From Bradyrhizobium sp. 139 (GTDB taxonomy: Bacteria; Pseudomonadota; Alphaproteobacteria; Rhizobiales; Xanthobacteraceae): a stretch of 38,328 nucleotides of DNA. The stretch is taken from positions 1 to 38,328 of the forward strand of contig NZ_JADPKS010000137.1 in assembly GCF_023074175.1 (NCBI RefSeq), in the 5' to 3' direction. The notes under the pieces are model-generated. The model was not told the origin of the DNA, searched no databases, and saw nothing but the letters and a program-made list of their open reading frames with translations. Of this stretch, positions 8,104 to 16,500 are shown piece by piece (the first letter of the stretch is position 1; the number at the start of each line of letters is the position of its first letter). A program made the position numbers and the translations under genes.

Positions 8104-8325
8104 TTAGCGATCGCGATCTTCTTTGCCGTTAGGACTGCCGTCGCCGCCGCCATTGCCGAAGCCATTGTTGCCATGCACAATATTAGCGCCTGAACTGGCT
8201 ATGGCGGGTGAAGTCAGCGAGGTGGACAGCAACAGTGTCATAGCTGGAGGGGTAACGGCGGCAAATTTTCCGCAGCTCTTCAAGAACTCACGACGGTCTT
8301 CGCTGTCGGTATCAAGATCGGTCAT
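8104..8325 (-). CDS. Tat-leader mini-protein (leader paralogue 2)
   Basis: The 73-residue product starts MTDLDTDSEDRREFLKSCG and continues with AAVTPPAMTLLLSTSLTS and an AIA end. This is the same leader as the 4892-5383 product with few changes. The rest is only ~30 residues, rich in Gly, Asn and Asp (HGNNGFGNGGGDG) with an acidic/basic end. The leader predicts Tat export. The start at 8325 was chosen because the acidic lead-in matches that of the paralogue. No enzyme domain is present. Role unknown. Confidence 0.75.
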   Translation of the reverse strand: MTDLDTDSEDRREFLKSCGKFAAVTPPAMTLLLSTSLTSPAIASSGANIVHGNNGFGNGGGDGSPNGKEDRDR

Positions 8326-8688
8326 CGGGGTAGCCCTACCACAATCTAGCCCATCATTAAAATAAACCAAAATAGTCGCAGCACAACTTAAATAAGTTAA
8401 TTTAACGATCCAATTTATCGGCCCTGGATCAGGTGTGTGTCGGACTCACAAAGCGACAGATCGAACAACATTTCTACCCCAGGACGCGCATATCGAGCCA
8501 GATCCACTAGGCCGACTGACATATTTTGACATTCATCGCTCCGATCTATGATATATTTAATATTATTATTTTTGGATTATCCCCGCTCATAACCCTATTC
8601 AACGCACTACGAGCTCAGGCGAGCTCGATTCATATGCCGCGCACAAAAGCACAGCGAATTTCCAAGCGCCGAACACGAAAGTCAGTTC
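8326..8688. other. AT-rich intergenic control region
   Basis: This ~360-bp divergent region separates the minus-strand Tat-leader gene from the plus-strand Rossmann-like gene. It holds AT-rich element copy B and a TTAA-rich patch near 8385-8405. The 8526-8846 open frame has no sign of being a gene. Confidence 0.55.
8554..8581. promoter_or_regulatory. AT-rich element, copy B
   Basis: It matches copy A (5574-5601) at 24 of 28 positions. It is 229 bp upstream of the second Tat-leader gene (copy A is about 190 bp upstream of the first) and 107 bp before the 8689 gene. The repeated placement suggests a shared regulator; H-NS- or MucR-like binding is inference. Confidence 0.4.
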
Positions 8689-9774
8689 ATGACCGAGACC
8701 GAGGCCGGAGCAGCATTCAGGCAATTGCAGTCTTGTTTCGGCACGGCCTTGCGACCAGGATTCTCGCTGCCGCGTCTGGGAGCCCTGATGAGCCGAGCCC
8801 TTACGGACACGCTCCTGGACCTTTCGGAACTAACGGTTCTCACTGAGGCTGCGACCGGCGCGTATGCCGTGACGGCCGTCCTCGCGGCGATGGCCGGAGC
8901 CAGGCACGTCTATGCCTTCACGAGACCCACACGGCACGGCACACCAGGTGACGCCAGGCAACAGACTCTGGAGCTTGCAGTTTCGGTCGGTGTGGCCGAT
9001 CGCATCGACGTCGTGGAGCAGATCACCCCGGACATCCTCCGTCAAACGGATATCGTAACCAACAGCGGCCATCTTCGGCCTCTTACCGCTGCGCTCATTG
9101 ATCAATTACCCAAGAAGGCGGTCATCGCCTTGATGTTTGAGGCTTGGGAATTTCGCCCCGAGGACCTCGACATGGAGGCATGCTCACGGCGCGGAATTCC
9201 CATTGTCGGCGTGAACGAACGCCACCCGTCGGTCGATGTCTTCTCGTTTCTCGGTCCGTTGTGCGTGAAGCAACTCCACGATTGCGGTTTATCCGTTTAT
9301 AAGAATCGCATCGCTGTGCTGTGTGACAACGACTTTGTTGGCCCGCTCCGCGCCGGTCTCGCAAGCTCTGGAGCGAGCGTGGACACCTTCGACGACGTCC
9401 AAACCATGTATCGCGACGACTGGGACGCAATCGTCGTCGCGCTTCGACCGGCGGCTTGGCCTCGCATCGGTTCGCCGGAAGCAACGCACCTCGCGGCTTG
9501 CGCGCCCGCTGGTGCCATTGTCGTGCAGTTTTGGGGCGACATGGACCGGACAGTATTGTCAGCAAATGGATTGGGCGTTTGGCCAACAGCGCCTCCGAGA
9601 TTGGGGCACATGGGCATTCTCCTGTCGGAGATCGGCCCTGAACCGGTCGTGAGACTGCAGGCAGGCGGCCTCCGCGCTGCTGAGTGGGTTCGGCGCGGTC
9701 GAGCTGTTTCGCCTGACGGATACGCGCAGCTTGTCACCCAGCCGCCCGATCCAGCTTTCGCCAATTCACACTAG
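8689..9774 (+). CDS. Rossmann-like protein, possible NAD-dependent dehydrogenase
   Basis: The 361-residue product has a central stretch LTEAATGAYAVTAVLAAMAG followed by ARHVYAFTR, a Rossmann-type beta-alpha-beta. Further on are DIVTNSGHLRPL, KKAVIALMFEAWEF and GIPIVGVNERHP, alternating strands and helices as in 2-hydroxyacid or alanine dehydrogenases. The glycine motif is not canonical and I cannot name a substrate. The ATG at 8689 has a weak ribosome-binding site. Its stop overlaps the stop of the convergent VOC gene in the sequence CTAG. Its position suggests it belongs with the FkbH/ACP/VOC/GNAT module. Confidence 0.65.
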   Translation: MTETEAGAAFRQLQSCFGTALRPGFSLPRLGALMSRALTDTLLDLSELTVLTEAATGAYAVTAVLAAMAGARHVYAFTRPTRHGTPGDARQQTLELAVSVGVADRIDVVEQITPDILRQTDIVTNSGHLRPLTAALIDQLPKKAVIALMFEAWEFRPEDLDMEACSRRGIPIVGVNERHPSVDVFSFLGPLCVKQLHDCGLSVYKNRIAVLCDNDFVGPLRAGLASSGASVDTFDDVQTMYRDDWDAIVVALRPAAWPRIGSPEATHLAACAPAGAIVVQFWGDMDRTVLSANGLGVWPTAPPRLGHMGILLSEIGPEPVVRLQAGGLRAAEWVRRGRAVSPDGYAQLVTQPPDPAFANSH

Positions 9775-10169
9775 GTCCTTGCCTCGATGAGCTCGATGAG
9801 TGTGCGCGTCGCGGAGGCGAGAAACACTATGCGGCGCATGTCGAACGCGACGGCGGGCGCGGGTGACGATACGGGAAGATACTGCTGCTCCCTGAGGCAA
9901 GCGATCGCGTCGTCGAGCCGGTCCACTTCGTAAGCAAGATGATAGAATTTGCTACCGCGCTTCAGGATGCCCTCCACCGGCGATTGTGCGCCGGCCGGCT
10001 CAATGAGTTCGAGGCGCGGACCGCCGCCTGACACGAACTGGATCCGAACCTGCTGGATCGGGTCCTCGAATATAGGTCCTTCAGGACTGTAGCCAACTAT
10101 CGCGAGCTCTGGCAACTCCGTCGCGATCTTTCGGCACGCCATTCCCAAATGATGAAAATGCAAATCCAT
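9771..10169 (-). CDS. VOC protein, methylmalonyl-CoA epimerase-like
   Basis: The 132-residue product reads MDLHFHHLGMACRK at the start, then PRLELIEPAG, KFYHLAYEVD and FLASATRTLIELIE. The histidine (HHLG), the second histidine (YHLAYEV) and the final glutamate (LIELIE) are at the metal-ligand places of the family that includes methylmalonyl-CoA epimerase. The ATG at 10169 has AAGGA eight bases upstream. It is on the same strand as the GNAT gene (116 bp gap) and divergent from FkbH/ACP. I infer a role in handling the acyl group of that module rather than in propionate metabolism. Confidence 0.8.
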   Translation of the reverse strand: MDLHFHHLGMACRKIATELPELAIVGYSPEGPIFEDPIQQVRIQFVSGGGPRLELIEPAGAQSPVEGILKRGSKFYHLAYEVDRLDDAIACLREQQYLPVSSPAPAVAFDMRRIVFLASATRTLIELIEART

Positions 10170-10190
10170 CTGCTATTCCTTCTTCCCCTG

Positions 10191-10285
10191 CTAGCGCAAG
10201 GAGACGGGTGCGTCCGGCGTGAACTCCGTTGCCTCCAGAAGCGCGATGCGCTGCTTCCACTGCTCTGGCCAGTTGCTCGGGGCAG
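10191..10285 (-). other. Coding-like tail just downstream of the GNAT stop
   Basis: Read on the minus strand in a different frame from the GNAT, this segment gives AAPSNWPEQWKQRIALLEAT followed by EFTPDAPVSLR and a stop. Nearly all codons end in G or C. There is no start codon of its own. It may be the true C-terminus of the GNAT after a frameshift, or a remnant. Confidence 0.35.
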
Positions 10286-10897
10286 CTAAACTTCCCGCGC
10301 ATCGAGAAGCAGCGCCGACCAGGCCTGCTTCAACCGCGGATAATCTTCGCGCGACATCCGAAACGTAATCACGTCGTCGCCGTTCCACCAAGCCTTCGGC
10401 GAAATCTTTTCGGTTTGAAAACCAAGGCGAATATGGAAGTTCTTCGCGGACCCGTTCTTGCTTTGCACGTTGGCTACGACGACCGAAAGCCCTAGCTGCA
10501 CGAACGCGAACGCGAGAAGGAGATCGAAGATCTCGACCAGAAAGAGGCGCGCACCCGGATCGACGATCAACCGCGCCACCTCGCCGCGTTTCGCCGCGAA
10601 ATCCAGGTTCGCAAGGGCGATGCTGGCAGCCGGTTTTCTCGAGCGCTTGAACTCCGCAATGAAATAGTAGTCGTCCGCCCTGGCCTGGTAGCTTCGGAAA
10701 AACTCTTCCTGCTGGGTCAAGGTCAGCTTTTCTCGGGTCATGAACTTGCCGAGAACGGGATCGTTACGCCAAGCGATGATTTGCGCGGAGTCCTCCAGCC
10801 GGACCTCTCGGAGGACCAGGTTGTTTCCTTCAGGAAGCCGTTTGAGATTCTCAGCCTTGGTGTAAAGTGTGCCCGAGCCCGGCGGCTCCAATTCCAT
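10286..10897 (-). CDS. GNAT-family N-acyltransferase
   Basis: The 203-residue product has LVLREVRLEDSAQIIAWRND at the N-terminus, then EVARLIVDPGAR and VVVANVQSKNGSAKNFHIRLGFQTE. This is the order expected for GNAT proteins of the RimJ/PseH type, which acylate amines, including amino sugars. The ATG at 10897 is preceded by GAGGGTG; an ATG at 10912 is also in frame. In this context it could transfer an acyl group from the nearby carrier protein to a sugar, which is inference. The 3' flank is open in another frame (see findings) and may be a frameshifted extension. Confidence 0.85.
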   Translation of the reverse strand: MELEPPGSGTLYTKAENLKRLPEGNNLVLREVRLEDSAQIIAWRNDPVLGKFMTREKLTLTQQEEFFRSYQARADDYYFIAEFKRSRKPAASIALANLDFAAKRGEVARLIVDPGARLFLVEIFDLLLAFAFVQLGLSVVVANVQSKNGSAKNFHIRLGFQTEKISPKAWWNGDDVITFRMSREDYPRLKQAWSALLLDAREV

Positions 10898-11156
10898 ATG
10901 CGTCACCCTCATTTATTTTACATTAATCTAGGATATTTAAGTATATTTAATTGACTCGAACGCTAGCATTATTTAGTGTGAGTGACAATCGTGATACTGC
11001 TTTCCTCGGGGGAGGCTCGCTATTCTCGCTGCTGCACCCGTCTCGCCGGACCGGCATGTAAATGATGCCGAACTCAAGTCCTTAGCGCTGTCCGGCGACG
11101 CTGCGTTCTGGGGACATCTCGCCGCCCGCTCGCGGCAAGCGGCGAATTTTTCCGAA
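10898..11156. promoter_or_regulatory. Divergent control region, GNAT versus FkbH
   Basis: About 260 bp between opposed starts. The left part contains AT-rich DNA with GGATATTTAAGTATATTTAA near 10931-10950, related to the other AT-rich elements. The right part (from 10995) is open in the FkbH frame and seems to encode a missing FkbH N-terminus. Confidence 0.45.
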
Positions 11157-12917
11157 ATGTTCTTTCTGTCGACGCTTCGAAAAAAGGCGAAGCTACATAC
11201 GACCGAAAGTGTCCAGCCAAGGCTTCGCCTCGCCCTGATCGGCGGCTACAACCTGTATCCGTTGCACGAATTGGTCGAACACCTCCTGGCCATTCGTGGA
11301 ATCGAGTCAGAACGCTTCCTCGGCGAGTACGATAATTTCGTCTCGGAAATCCTCGACGGCTCGAGCCCGCTGTACGCCTTCAAGCCGGATCTCGCCTTCA
11401 TTCTGCCGAACGCGAGGCACTGCCGGTTTTCCGGCTCGCTCCTCGATGCCGTGGAACGTCAGCGCGAAGCTGCAGTCGGCGCCGCGGAGCACCTCCTCAA
11501 CCTCGCGCAGACTTTCATCGAACGCTCAGGTGCGGCGGTGATTCTCGCCAATCTTGCGCTGCCCGACGATCTCGATCTCGGCTCGTTTCGTTCACGTACG
11601 CTTGGCGCCGATTGGAGTTTCCGCAAGGCGATAAACCTTGAGCTCGGGCTGCGGGCCCCAGCGGAGGTGCAGATCTGCGACGTCGAGTTCCTGTCGGCAC
11701 GCCGAGGGATCGCGGCCGCGGAGGATGCGCGATCCTGGTACGAATCAAAGCAGCCCGGCTCACCTGATTTTCTAGTGGACGTCGCGCAAGAGCTAAGCCA
11801 TCTGGTCGCCTCCCGTAAGCAGGGCCCCAAGAAGGTGTTGGTACTCGATCTCGATCACACGTTATGGGGCGGCGTGATCGCGGAGGACGGTATCGAGGGA
11901 ATCGAACTTGGGGACTCGTCTCCCCGCGGCGAAGCTTTCAAGGCTTTCCAGAAGTATCTCCTTGCGCTTTCCGAACGCGGGGTCCTGCTTGCGGTGTGCA
12001 GCAAGAACGACCATGCGCGCGCGATCGAGGTATTCGAGAAGCATCCCGAGATGGTTCTTCGGCTGGAGCACTTCGCGGCCTTCAAAGCCAATTGGGACCC
12101 GAAGTCCGACAACCTGCAGCGGATCGCGGATGAACTCCGCGTTGGCGTGGACAGCTTCATCTTCGCCGACGACAACCCGGCGGAGATCGAGATCGTGCGC
12201 CAGTTTCAGCCCCAGGTCGAAGGCGTGCTCCTCGGGCCGGATCCCGCCGAATTCATCGACCGCCTCCAGGCCGGGCGTTATTTCGAGCCACGGAACGTCA
12301 CCGAGGAGGATCTCGAGCGGACGGCGCAGTATAGGCAGGAACGGCGACGTACGGAGTTCGCGGCAAGCGTAACCGACATGCCAGCCTACCTCGCCTCGCT
12401 CGAGATGCGAGGCACGATCAAGGAGTTCGACCCGCTCGATCTACCCCGCATCGCCCAGCTGATCGCGCGCAGCAACCAGTTCAACCTGACGACGGTCCGC
12501 CGATCCGAAACTGAGATCCGCGGACTCCTAAAGCGGCCGGACTACCTGTGCTTCACGATGCGGATCGAGGATCGGTTCGGAGATTCCGGGCTCATCTCTG
12601 TGGTCATTGCAAAGATCGAGGGCAGCGTCTTCGTTCTCGATACGTGGCTCATGAGCTGCCGCGTGCTTAAGCGCCAGGTCGAGGACGAGATCATGAACGA
12701 GATTTTTCGGCTTGCAGAGGTCGCCGGCTGCGCGAAAGTACGCGGCATTTATCTTCCGACGGCCAAAAACGGGATCGTCGCCGGGATCTACGAGGAGTTT
12801 GGCTTCGTGCGTACGGAAGACTCCGCCGCCCGAAAAGAGTTCGAGCTCGAGGTGGGGAAGTATCAGATGCGTTCGACAAAGATCCGCGTAACCCGGAGGG
12901 CTTATGAAGCAGGCTGA
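11157..12917 (+). CDS. FkbH-like HAD-IIIC enzyme (acyl-ACP loading)
   Basis: The 586-residue product has a central HAD phosphatase domain: motif I VLVLDLDHTLWGG with Asp231 and Asp233, motif II LLAVCSKND, Lys near WDPKSDNL (about 316) and motif IV FIFADDNPAE. Residues ~420-560 form an acyltransferase-like part (ARSNQFNLTT, FGDSGLISVV, WLMSCRVLKRQVE with Cys501). Known FkbH-family enzymes turn 1,3-bisphosphoglycerate into glyceryl-S-ACP via an enzyme thioester. I infer the same type of chemistry here. The ACP gene overlaps its end by 14 bp. The annotated ATG lacks a good ribosome-binding site and coding-like sequence extends upstream, so the N-terminus may be incomplete. Confidence 0.9.
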   Translation: MFFLSTLRKKAKLHTTESVQPRLRLALIGGYNLYPLHELVEHLLAIRGIESERFLGEYDNFVSEILDGSSPLYAFKPDLAFILPNARHCRFSGSLLDAVERQREAAVGAAEHLLNLAQTFIERSGAAVILANLALPDDLDLGSFRSRTLGADWSFRKAINLELGLRAPAEVQICDVEFLSARRGIAAAEDARSWYESKQPGSPDFLVDVAQELSHLVASRKQGPKKVLVLDLDHTLWGGVIAEDGIEGIELGDSSPRGEAFKAFQKYLLALSERGVLLAVCSKNDHARAIEVFEKHPEMVLRLEHFAAFKANWDPKSDNLQRIADELRVGVDSFIFADDNPAEIEIVRQFQPQVEGVLLGPDPAEFIDRLQAGRYFEPRNVTEEDLERTAQYRQERRRTEFAASVTDMPAYLASLEMRGTIKEFDPLDLPRIAQLIARSNQFNLTTVRRSETEIRGLLKRPDYLCFTMRIEDRFGDSGLISVVIAKIEGSVFVLDTWLMSCRVLKRQVEDEIMNEIFRLAEVAGCAKVRGIYLPTAKNGIVAGIYEEFGFVRTEDSAARKEFELEVGKYQMRSTKIRVTRRAYEAG

Positions 12918-13146
12918 AGTACTGGCGAAGTTGCAGGAGGTATTCGACGGTATCTTCCTTGAGAAGGTCGTGGCCAAGCCCGATCTGTCGGCGGCCGACG
13001 TCGAGGAGTGGGACTCGCTCATGCAGATCTCGCTCGTCATCGCCGTCGAGCAGAAGTTTCGCGTGCGATTCCGCGTTGGCGAAGTCGAGACGGCCCGGAA
13101 CCTGGGTGAGTTCGCCGATCTGATCGCGAAACGGATAGAGCCATAA
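12904..13146 (+). CDS. Acyl carrier protein
   Basis: The 80-residue acidic helical product has the 4'-phosphopantetheine site in VEEWDSLMQISLV, with Ser38 as the attachment residue. The length and helices fit stand-alone acyl carrier proteins. The ATG at 12904 lies inside the 3' end of the FkbH gene with GGAGG five bases upstream, so the two are translationally coupled. It is the expected acceptor for the acyl group activated by FkbH. The next step could be the GNAT or a sugar acyltransferase elsewhere. Confidence 0.93.
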   Translation: MKQAEVLAKLQEVFDGIFLEKVVAKPDLSAADVEEWDSLMQISLVIAVEQKFRVRFRVGEVETARNLGEFADLIAKRIEP

Positions 13147-13556
13147 GAGCTGGACATCGCGAAGGACGATCGCGGGAGTACGCGGCGCGCCACCCGTTTT
13201 TGGTGTATTGGGCGTGACGCGGCACCGCTTCGCAGAACCGCCGCCGACGCTTGTTCGTCTGAGAGCGCGCGGAACCCTCTGCGTCGAGATCTCCGCCTCC
13301 ACTGAAGCGGACCCGCCCTGGGCCGGCTGCAGCAACGGGAGCAGCCGCCAGCAGCTGTTCATGATCCGGAGGCTGACTGGGACCACACCTTTCAAGAGAA
13401 ATTGACATCCGTGCAAACGCCGCTTGCTTCACAAGCATGTTAAAAAATGCCATTAATAAATATAAATGTTTTTTAATTGATTTAAATTCACTTTCCGTCA
13501 TTTTATTGGTTAAATTGCTTTACCGGGTACAAGAATCGACGGCGCGGGAGAGCAAC
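13147..13556. other. Intergenic stretch before the giant repeat protein
   Basis: The left ~250 bp is GC-rich with coding-like but start-less fragments on both strands, so it may be old gene or repeat debris. The right ~120 bp is very AT-rich (from 13438) and carries the palindrome ATTTAAAT at 13480-13487. It is presumably the promoter region of the 13557 gene. No gene is called. Confidence 0.5.
13480..13487. promoter_or_regulatory. ATTTAAAT palindrome upstream of giant protein
   Basis: The palindrome lies 70 bp before the ATG at 13557, in a run of A/T-rich DNA followed by TCACTTTCC. The same octamer with a TCRC flank is found at 20151-20158 and, inverted, at 28692-28699. Confidence 0.35.
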
Positions 13557-16500
13557 ATGGCAAGCTTGTTCACCACCCAGGCCCCCGTCCTGACCAACAA
13601 CACCGACGGGACAGGGGCGGATTATGAGCTGGGGATGCGCTTCACCAGCGACACGTCCGGCGTGATCCAGGCGATCCGGTACTACAAGGCCTCGAACGAG
13701 ACCGGCACCCATATCGGCCACATCTGGTCGGCCACCGGCCAGGAGCTGGCGACGGTCACGTTCACCAACGAAGGCGCATCAGGCTGGCAGCAGCAGGCGC
13801 TCGCCACGCCGCTCACCATCGCGGCCGGCACGACCTACGTGGTCTCGGTCAATATCAACAGCTACTATGTCTCCACCACCCAAGGCTTCGCGTCCGGCAT
13901 CAGCAATGGTGGCCTGAACGCTGCGGCCGGTGCCGGCGTCTACGACTTGACAAAAGGCATTTTTCCGACCGCCATCTATCAGAATACAAACTACTTCCGC
14001 GACGTCGTGTTCGCCGCGGGTTCGTCAAATCCCACCAATCACCCCGGCGCCGTGAGCGTCAGCGGGACGCCGACGCAGAACCAGATTTTGACCGCGACAG
14101 TGAGCGATACGGACGGAGTGCCCGGTACCATCTCGTATCAGTGGCAACAGAGCACGAACGGCAGCACGTGGACCAACATCAGTGGCGCGACGGCGCGCAC
14201 GCTGACCCTGGGGCAGGCCCAGGTCGGCAGCTTCATACGCGCCACCGCCAGCTACACGGACCTCCAGGGCAGCAGCGAGACCCCGGTGAGCTCCGCGACC
14301 GCTACGAAAGTGGCCAACGTCAACGACCTCGGCGTCGTCACGATCAACGGCACGGCGAGCCAGAACCAGACGCTGACGGCCAGCGTCACGGATCCTGACG
14401 GCGTCCCGGCGAGCATCACCTATCGCTGGCAGAGCAGCCCCGACGGCACGACGTGGACCAATCTCGCCGCCACGACGGCGAGCCTCACTCTCGACAGCAG
14501 CCTGGTCGGCAAGCGCGTCCGGGTGAACACCACCTACACCGACCTGCTCGGCACCAGCGAGAACGTGACGAGCGCGGCCACCGCGACGGTTGCAGCTGCG
14601 AGTTCGGGTACCACGCTGCTCACCACCCAAACGCCGTCCATCACCAATGCCACCGACGGGACAGGGGCGGATTATGAGCTGGGGATGCGCTTCACCAGCG
14701 ACGCTTCCGGCGTGATCCAGGCGATCCGGTACTACAAGGCCTCGAACGAGACCGGCACCCATATCGGCCACATCTGGTCGGCCACCGGCCAGGAGCTGGC
14801 GACGGTCACGTTCACCAACGAAGGCGCATCGGGCTGGCAGCAGCAGGCGCTCGCCACGCCGCTCACCATCGCGGCCGGCACGACCTACGTGGTCTCGGTC
14901 AATATCAACAGCTACTATGTCTCCACCACCCAAGGCTTCGCGTCCGGCATCAGCAATGGTGGCCTGAACGCTGCGGCCGGTGCCGGCGTCTACGACTTGA
15001 CAAAAGGCATTTTTCCGACCGCCATCTATCAGAATACAAACTACTTCCGCGACGTCGTGTTCGCCGCGGGTTCGTCAAATCCCACCAATCACCCCGGCGC
15101 CGTGAGCGTCAGCGGGACGCCGACGCAGAACCAGATTTTGACCGCGACAGTGAGCGATACGGACGGAGTGCCCGGTACCATCTCGTATCAGTGGCAACAG
15201 AGCACGAACGGCAGCACGTGGACCAACATCAGTGGCGCGACGGCGCGCACGCTGACCCTGGGGCAGGCCCAGGTCGGCAGCTTCATACGCGCCACCGCCA
15301 GCTACACGGACCTCCAGGGCAGCAGCGAGACCCCGGTGAGCTCCGCGACCGCTACGAAAGTGGCCAACGTCAACGACCTCGGCGTCGTCACGATCAACGG
15401 CACGGCGAGCCAGAACCAGACGCTGACGGCCAGCGTCACGGATCCTGACGGCGTCCCGGCGAGCATCACCTATCACTGGCAGAGCAGCCCCGACGGCACG
15501 ACGTGGACCAATCTGGCCGCCACAACGGCGAGCCTCACCCTCGACAGCAGCCTGGTCGGCAAGCGGATCCGGGTGAACACCACCTACACCGACCTGCTTG
15601 GCACCAGCGAGAACGTGACGAGCGCGGCCACCGCGACAGTTGCAGCTGCGAGTTCAGGTACCACGCTGTTCACCACCCAAACGCCGTCCATCACCAATGC
15701 CACCGACGGGACAGGGGCGGATTATGAGCTGGGGATGCGCTTTACCAGCGACACCTCCGGCGTGATCCAGGCGATCCGGTACTACAAGGCCTCGAACGAG
15801 ACCGGCACCCATATCGGCCACATCTGGTCGGCCACGGGCCAGGAGTTGGCGACGGTCACGTTCACCAATGAAGGCGCATCGGGCTGGCAGCAGCAAGCGC
15901 TCGCCACTCCGCTCACCATCGCGGCCGGCACGACCTACGTGGTCTCGGTCAATATCAACAGCTACTACGTCTCCACCCCGCAGGGCTTCGCGTCGGGCAT
16001 CAGCAATGGTGGCCTGAACGCTGCGGCCGGTGCCGGCGTCTACGACTTGACAAAAGGCATTTTTCCGACCGCCATCTATCAGAATACAAACTATTTCCGC
16101 GACGTCGTGTTCGCCCAATCCAACGTCATCGCACTGCTTAGCAGTTCCACAATCTATGTCAGTGAAGCGGCGGGCACAGCCACGATCACCGTCGCACGCT
16201 CTGGCGACCTTCAGTCTCAAACGACCGTGGAGTACACGACGAATGAAATCGGCACCGGTGGCACGGCTACGGCGGGACTGGACTACACCCAGCCCACGTT
16301 TAATGGTCGGGCGAACACCGGGCAGATCGTCTTCGGACCCGGAGAGAGCACCAAGAGCTTCACCATCCCGATTGTGAACGATCAGCTCACCGAGGGCACT
16401 GAGACATTCGCTGTCGGGCTTCAGAATCCCAGTTCCGGCTCCCTTGGAGCCCCGCGCACTGTGCTCGTCTCCATCGTCGACGACGACTCACCCATCTCCA

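Noticed and set aside
8526..8846. 106-residue plus-strand frame starting in AT-rich DNA
   Set aside because: Begins in a probable control region, runs into the Rossmann-like gene in another frame and has no ribosome-binding site.
13208..13405. 65-residue plus-strand frame with protein-like sequence
   Set aside because: No ribosome-binding site and no known family; it could be repeat debris, so it is only mentioned in the intergenic entry.
14025..14933. Repeated minus-strand open frames inside the giant repeat gene (also 15075-15476)
   Set aside because: They recur only because the sense DNA is tandemly repeated; composition is that of an antisense frame.
13561..16113. Regular repeats as a CRISPR or non-coding satellite
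   Set aside because: The period is 1,050 bp and the frame stays open with recognisable protein domains throughout; there are no short repeats with unique spacers.
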